A stretch of DNA of 64,000 nt from assembly GCA_004802705.1 (NCBI GenBank), contig SGPL01000070.1, positions 24,924 through 88,923 of the forward strand, in the 5' to 3' direction. Positions 58,201 to 64,000 of this stretch are shown one piece after another. Below the pieces are notes generated by a model. It saw nothing but the letters and a program-made list of their open reading frames with translations, was not told the DNA's origin and searched no databases. The position numbers and the translations under genes are program-made. This DNA comes from Bondarzewia mesenterica. Its lineage: Eukaryota > Basidiomycota > Agaricomycetes > Russulales > Bondarzewiaceae. The first letter of the stretch is position 1, and every line of letters begins with the position of its first letter.

Positions 58201-61187
58201 ATGGATACCGATCCCGAGTTGACAGCGGAGAAGGATAAGGGGAATGTGGAGAAGATGGAGGAAGAACTTTTAGCATCGATTACCGCTTATGAACCGTCAA
58301 CAACGCTTCAACTCACAGACGGTCGCAAGACTTCGCCTCTCGAACAGGCTTTGACGATATTTCATAAGCGCGTGTATGTGGCCCGCAGGAGTTGGTTGAC
58401 ACCATTTATACTTGTCGTCGTTGCTGTCCTGGCATCTGGTATCCCACTGTTCTTCATGAAGAACAGAGTGCAATCCTGCAGGACAACATTCAGCACCTCC
58501 CCCATACTCCCCCTTTACCTTCCTGACTCCTCCTTTTCCACTTTCACAATTAATCCAGGCAGCGATAGCAATCTCTTTGTCTCTCCGCCCAACCTTCTAT
58601 CTACCCTTGGGTCTTCCACAGACCTCATTCTCGTCGAAGGTATACCTGATAATGTCAGCTTTGTAAACACAATCGGCGAGAATTTCCGGAACATCTCCAC
58701 GGGCGGTATCTCTGTGGACTTGCAGACCGGACAAGCGCTTCTCGCATGGGAAAGTTCTCCGCCCGGTAACATTGGTCCCGTCATGCTCAATCTGGTGGAT
58801 AACATCTTGTACAATCTTGCATTGAATAACTCTGGAAACAGGGCGTCGAACGTCAGTCTCATCTCAGCTGATTATCAGAGTTTTCCTGCCATCGACACCG
58901 GGACTCTCGTAGCATTGAAGTGGATCGCTTTTTTCGGTGCAGCCATGGTAAGAAACAATGTTTATGACAACTAGTCTGAAGTCATACTGAACGGACGCTA
59001 GGCTGTATACCCAGCATTCTTCTCGTTGTATGTGTCTCGCGAGCGGCATTCGTCGGTCCAGGCGATGCAATTTTCGAATGGTCTTTCCAATCCGGTCGGA
59101 TTATGGCTTGGCCACCTTCTCTTCGATTCCATATTCATCATTCTTGCATCCACCATCATCATCATCGTCTTTGCGGCAGCGTCGGACCAATTCCATGGCC
59201 TGGGCTTCTTTGTAAGTTCTTCAATTATCCTCGTCGCCCATACTCATGAACTCAATCGTTTATTGTAGTGGTTCATTCTTGTGTTGTATGGAATTTCTGC
59301 AGCCCTCTTCTCTTATTGTTTCTCGTTGGCTACTGCTTCCCCTCTAGCAGCCTTCGCTGCATGTGTTGGATACCAAGTGATCATCTTCATCGTACGTTTC
59401 TCATTACTTCTTCAGTGAGCTTCTTTTCATTCGCCCATTACAGCTATACCTGGCTGGATATCTTCTCACCCTCACATATGCAAAGACATCGAAAGCCGGG
59501 TGGACATTGACCGTCATCCGTATTTATGCTTTCCTGAATTTTGAACGTCTCATTTCATCTGACTTATGACATGCAGACTTCACAGTATCACTGGCTTCTC
59601 CCGTGGTCAGCATCGTAAGTGGCCAGAATCCTTCCTTCCTGATAGTGCCGCTTGAACTTTGTCATACAGATGAGAACGGCCTTCATCTCGGTGAACATGT
59701 TCTCGCTATTGTGCAGAGGTGGCGGAGCCATATCAACATCAGCATACTCCGACATCACGAGATACGGAGGCCCTATACTCTACCTCATTTTATATTCCTG
59801 CGTGCTGTTTGCTATCTTGGTTCGGGTTGATTCGGGTTCTATTCTGCCGCGTAAACTGTCGATCCTTGGAAATCGAGGGCATCCGTTGTCCAACGATAGG
59901 GTCGACTCCGTGGACGGTATCAAAACTGACGTTAAGGACGAGATTGGTGCTGCTGTAGCGAGTTTGCACGAACCTTTACGGGTGCTGGGCATTTCCAAGT
60001 CTTTTGGACGCGACAACAAGGTTGTTGATAATCTGAGTTTGGGCGTGCACAGAGACACAATTTTTGCTCTCTTGGGTCCTAACGGGGCTGGGAAGACTAC
60101 AGCTTTCAACGTTATTCGTGAGTTTTCCATTCATTGAGTGGAAGGTATCTATCAACCTAGATTTCTCTGCAGGTGGTGACATATTACCCGATCAGGGTGA
60201 CGTTCTACTCAACGACATCTCTGTCGTACATCATCCCCGCTCTGCTCGTCTCGCACTGGGCGTCTGCCCTCAATTCACCGCCATAGATTCGCAGATGACC
60301 GTACGAGAGCATCTGCAAATTTATGGTCGACTGAAGGGTCTTAAACGGGGAGAGTTGGAGAGTAATGTCACCGCGTTGACCAAGGCAACAGGTCTAGAGT
60401 TGTACGCTGACCGCCTGGCAAGTAAACTATCTGGCGGCAATCAACGAAAATTGTCTCTTGCGATTGCTCTGATGGGTATGCAGCGTATAATATCGCTTTT
60501 TCTGGGATAAACAACTTATTTTCTTCTTGTTATAGGCAATCCCTCTGTCGTTCTGATAGACGAGTTTTCAACTGGCATAGATGCGAAGATGAAGCGTGAA
60601 ATGTGGATCACTTTACGCAAACTGGCCATTGGAAAAGCAATCATCATCACAACGCGTAGGTGACGAAATAATTCTTTGTCTGAGATAACAAGTTCATCAT
60701 TTGTTTCTTTCCCTTAGACTCCATGGAGGAGGCATCCGCACTTGCACAGAAGGTTGGCATCATCGCCAAACACATGTTGGGTTTGTCCTTCACTCTCATC
60801 ACGTCGATGCGAAATTTCTAATCCTTGACAGCGGTCGGCACTACTGAGTCTCTCGCCACCCAACACGCTGCATATGAGGTGCACATACCTTGTCGCTCGC
60901 GTGATGACGTCAGGCGAGCACAAGAGCTAATGACACGCATACCGGGTGCACGTTTGGCAGAAGATGTTGCGACACGATTCGAAGTTCCTATCGAAAACGA
61001 CCGCACGGATGCAAGCAGAAAACTGTCACTCGCGCAGCTGTTCCACACGCTCTCCAGTCAAGGCGATTTTGCGGAGTTCACAGTGGAGAAGGCAACTCTT
61101 GAAAATGTGTTCTTGAAGGTGATTCGAGAGAATGAGGTATCAGAGGAGGATTTCAGGAGCAACATGAAGTGGTGGCGACATTGTTAG
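55202..61187 (+). CDS. ABCA-type full ABC transporter
   Basis: Probable lipid exporter or flippase-like transporter in a membrane. Start [17 protein letters not shown], typical of ABCA proteins. Layout: TM1, a large loop ([14 protein letters not shown]...), a TM cluster at 56160-56860, NBD1 (57040-57850), second half with TM ([18 protein letters not shown]), loop, TM cluster 58900-59830, NBD2 (59930-60850) and a C-terminal tail ending [14 protein letters not shown]1: Walker A GSNGAGKST, split by an intron after [45 protein letters not shown]2: [55 protein letters not shown]. Both Walker B motifs lack the usual Pro (DEC and DEF for DEP). Around 25 short exons; I fixed the ends and catalytic junctions but not every splice site. 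About 1,600 aa expected. Substrate unknown. Confidence 0.9.
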
Positions 61188-62241
61188 ATTGTGGGCTCCT
61201 CTTCGACGCGAACGACAGAGGATGGGTCAGATGCTTTCAGATTTTCGCTGGTACATAACCCACCCTACGTTCCCAAGAGCGCACCAGATACAGACGCTAG
61301 ATGCAGTCTCATTCTATTTTACATATATTTGTTCGGATAACTTGAAAGTTACTACTCATTGTATTCATGACCAGCGCAACGATTGTTGCAGATCAATTCG
61401 GACTAGTTCTCTGGCGGACGAAGCTAGTAACAATGTCACCAACGTTTAAACCTCCCATTCGACATAGATATGGGCAGTCTGACCCGGTTCGATTGTCGAC
61501 GGAAATTCCACGCATTCATTTGGTACGAATGTTGGTCAATCTGCTGCCACTGGTAGGGAGTACTGTTGACAGGAATGATTCTGTCCCCTTGGCCTATATT
61601 GATAGTTAAGACACTGCGAAGAAGACAAAGTCAGAAAGAGGCCGACGATGTCAACGTAGCAAGGAAAGGTTTTCAGCAGAGGCTTGGAGACATCAAGACT
61701 TACACTGGGTATACTTGGACTGTAAAAGCGAAAGCGACTGAGAGATGTTCGCCCGGAGCTTGCTCAGATGGGTCGCTGTATGGGCAATTCATACTGCTGA
61801 GACACGATGCAGCCGTCTTGAGATACTTCGCAGTGTGAGATTGGTATGAGAGCGAAATTCTATGCGTTCGGAAAACGTTCCATCTCAGTGCCGTTGCGGT
61901 GACCATAGGCGAGGACATGGGATGATATCCAGACCTCCGATGAGACTGGCATCGCCTTCTGGTTGGTGTGATCATGACAATAAGCTATATTAAAAGTTCG
62001 TGCTCATCAACAAAGTTGGGCTAGGGGGGACAAAGGAGATATGTAGTCACCGTCCTAGTACATCTCTAGCACAATATCTCCTGATGCTCGCACATTCCAA
62101 GATATGTCTGGCACCGCTCCACAGCACAAGCGTAAAAAGTGACTTCATGCGGTCCTATATCGTGCGGGAGCAGGGTCAAGGCTGGATCACATAGCGTCGT
62201 CTTCCCGTTCACCCCTACGATAGCGGCTCCGTTGCGAATCC
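61188..62241. other. Convergent spacer without a supported gene
   Basis: About 1.05 kb downstream of the ABC transporter and of the minus-strand hypothetical gene. Frames at 61367-61838 (plus) and 61700-61975 (minus) start at weak codons and match nothing I know. No RNA gene seen. Confidence 0.4.
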
Positions 62242-62872
62242 TCACGACATCGTCACGGCAGCGCTGGCTGTCCGTCGTGCGGCAGGAATGAAGAGCAGTT
62301 GAATATACTGCCAAAATGCTATTCGTCCGTCGGCAGAAGGCAATCGACGGACACCTAGAATGCGAGTCGCATAGGCGACGAAATTGGACTCGGGAGTGAT
62401 TGTTTGGTCTTTATTATGCTGGTCCTGACTCCTGACCCCCCCTTTAGCCCCCAGGCAACGAATGAATCCTCACCTCAATCGGCAATGACTTCACCACAAA
62501 GACACCAGATTCTGCTTCCACGTTCTGTATTGCAGAGAAAGTATTCACTGGTGAATCTGTAAGGAGACGATATCTCGTGCAATGTAAGGGCATGACCAGA
62601 TTCCATATTACAATAGGGAGAAGTGTTGCAAACAAAGGGCTGCATTCTAAATCAGCCGCATCAACACACAATGATAGCCTCTTAGACTTGGATGGATCGT
62701 ACAGCATTTTTGTGAGCAAATCTTGCACAGGATCATGAAGTTCGAAGACGGTCCTAGACGGACTCGGAGGCGGCCATCGTGGATCGCTGAACCGTCTAAA
62801 TCCCTTCTGCGTGCCCTCGTTCCGGACAACAAATGACGAATCTATGAGGATTGAAGGTTTGAGAAGCAGCAC
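62242..62872 (-). CDS. Hypothetical protein, 5' end unresolved
   Basis: Not recognised. Two exon-like blocks on the minus strand. The upstream block (62871 down to about 62479) encodes LLLKPSILIDSSFVVRNEG and later PVQDLLTKMLYDPSKSKRLS and VVKSLPIE. The donor is GTGAGG after that GAG. An acceptor in GTCCGATT-adjacent sequence (…CCCGAG) joins SNFVAYATRILGVRRLPSAD and GRIAFWQYIQLLFIPAARR, ending AAVTMS and a TGA at 62242. The join is in phase and both blocks have protein-like composition (about 190 aa). No in-frame ATG precedes the first block; an AG at 62872-62874 could be an acceptor from a missing 5' exon. It may be a real gene with a short first exon, or a relic. It is divergent to NOP10, about 440 bp away. 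Confidence 0.4.
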
Positions 62873-63310
62873 TGTTACTATAGCCGAATGCCCTTTGTAT
62901 TATCCCTTGCTGAACCTCAAGGCCTCAAGCTTCAAGCTAGCTTCAGCTTCAACGTCCACTATCAATACGAACTACGACTGGTCAACACTGGTCGTCGTTC
63001 GTGATGAGTGTGAGGGACCTATCGCACCGTAGCATTTAAGCCGATCCTACATTGTGAGTTGTTCGGCGAGCTTCAGCGTTCCAGTTATCATTTCAGTCAA
63101 CAATCATAGTCAATTGAACTGGAAGAAGAATTGGCATTTTGGAAATAAACGTTGAACGTCAAACAGCGTCAAACCTCCGAGTTGAAGATGATATTTTATT
63201 ACGTAATCGATCAAACATAAGTACTCTAGCCGCAGACCTCTCAGCCTTGGACTTCGATATTACTTCCAAGCTCGAGTTCGCATTTTCCGACTCCTCTTCC
63301 ACTTTGTATC
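62873..63310. promoter_or_regulatory. Region upstream of NOP10 and the hypothetical gene
   Basis: 438 bp. It contains another CTTCAAGCT-type motif near 62923-62938. A plus-strand frame at 63139-63333 overlaps the NOP10 start in another frame and is judged spurious. The missing 5' exon of the hypothetical gene could lie here. Confidence 0.35.
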
Positions 63311-63615
63311 ATGCATTTGATGTACACGATTGATGATAATGGGAACAGGATTTATACTTTGAAGGTGCGCTTGCTTTTTTGTCTGGTCCTAAAATTCACT
63401 GAGATTGTGCATCGCTCGCAGAAAATCACAGATGCAGGCAAAATCACTCGATCTGCTCACCCTGGTGTGCTCCTTTCGTTTCCAGCTCCTTTCATATTCA
63501 ACCTGACCCGGTTCCAGCTCGTTTCTCGCCTGACGACAAGTTTTCGCGCCATCGGGTGACCATCAAAAAGCGCTATGGCATCCTGCCTACGCAGTTGCCT
63601 AGCAAACCACTCTGA
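63311..63615 (+). CDS. NOP10: H/ACA ribonucleoprotein subunit Nop10
   Basis: Core subunit of H/ACA snoRNPs, needed for rRNA pseudouridylation in the nucleolus. Three exons: 63311-63364, 63422-63464 and 63518-63615. The sum is 195 nt (64 aa), exactly the family size. Start [18 protein letters not shown], then [19 protein letters not shown] and the C-terminal helix [20 protein letters not shown]. Near-complete identity of pattern with known eukaryotic Nop10 makes the call firm. Introns are 57 and 53 nt. The last exon's reading frame differs from the longest open frame there, which hides the gene from scanning. Confidence 0.97.
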
Positions 63616-64000
63616 TATTGCAAGATGACTGTTGCTCTGCAATATCTACACAGAATGATGATATGTATGTATTGACGTAGCGTCAGAGATACACTTGCCG
63701 TCGTCGAGTTCTGGGGGAGCCGTACTCACTGCTCAGGCAAGAGGAAGCTCAGAATTCGGTACAGCTACAAAAATGTCTTTATGTTATGTTCGCTCGTAAT
63801 GACATAGATTGTCTGGCTAGAGCTTTTTAGTTGCTCATTTTATATTCAAGTGCAAGCCTCGAGGAAAAAAAAAAGAATCGAGAGAAAATAACGAATGGTT
63901 GCGTCAGTCAGACTAGGTCAGACTCCGAAGAGTGGGAGTGTTGTTGCGACGTCGACCATGTGCGCTTGTGGCTGCTTGTGACGAGTTTGTAGTCGCTTGT
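63616..64000. other. Right-edge sequence
   Basis: 385 bp after NOP10. Contains a short poly-A run near 63866. No gene recognised. Confidence 0.4.

Noticed and set aside
62066..62314. GVNGKTTL-like string (minus strand) resembling a P-loop from a decayed NTPase
   Set aside because: It lacks the GxxxxGK spacing, sits out of frame with the better-supported exon, and has no Walker B nearby.
63139..63333. 64-codon plus-strand frame overlapping the NOP10 start
   Set aside because: Out of frame with NOP10, no homology pattern, and it ends inside the first NOP10 exon.
1..64000. tRNA, rRNA, snRNA, CRISPR or intact transposon
   Set aside because: No cloverleaf with A/B boxes, rRNA core, repeat-spacer array, transposase or reverse transcriptase pattern was found by eye; a covariance-model scan would be decisive for small RNAs.

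Overview
The window is nuclear DNA of a filamentous fungus, most likely a mushroom-forming basidiomycete (Agaricomycetes). Genes are dense and lie on both strands. Nearly all are cut by many GT-AG introns of about 45-70 nt, and several proteins have a typically basidiomycete layout (LysM membrane protein, MARVEL protein, S/T/P-rich tails). I rebuilt exon chains by hand. Where a total length is given, the exons sum to a multiple of three with matching phases. Twenty genes are called. No rRNA, tRNA, CRISPR or intact transposon was seen.

Layout. 1-4.9 kb, minus strand: a two-pass membrane protein with a long S/T/P-rich tail (runs off the left edge), a four-pass MARVEL protein and a type II LysM membrane protein. 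6.1-17 kb: a QDE-1-type RNA-dependent RNA polymerase (RdRP, minus), an unrecognised 103-aa basic protein (minus), an APAH-like histone-deacetylase-superfamily enzyme (plus), a U1A/U2B''-type two-RRM protein (minus) and an NAD-type malic enzyme (minus). 17.2-24.8 kb, plus: a 2,325-aa NFX1/ZNFX1-type SF1 helicase fused to three CbxX-type AAA+ ATPase domains. 25-34 kb: adenosine kinase (plus), a C2H2 zinc-finger protein (minus) and dynactin p150Glued (minus). 34-48 kb: Raptor/Kog1 of TORC1 (plus), a GRAM-VASt sterol-transfer protein (plus) and a PX-containing AGC kinase (minus). 48-64 kb: a DUF3140 protein (minus), an RCC1-repeat protein (plus), Swi5 (minus), a full ABCA-type ABC transporter (plus), a hypothetical protein (minus) and NOP10 (plus).

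The neighbourhood worth a second look is 6-25 kb. An RNA-silencing RdRP lies about 7 kb from a ZNFX1-type helicase, a family linked to RdRP-dependent small-RNA inheritance in animals and fission yeast. The helicase carries an unexplained triple AAA+ module. The other theme is gene structure: at least six internal exons are 9-19 nt long (one encodes the RdRP catalytic core), and introns repeatedly fall inside P-loop codons. Two small conserved genes, Swi5 and NOP10, appear only when spliced by hand.
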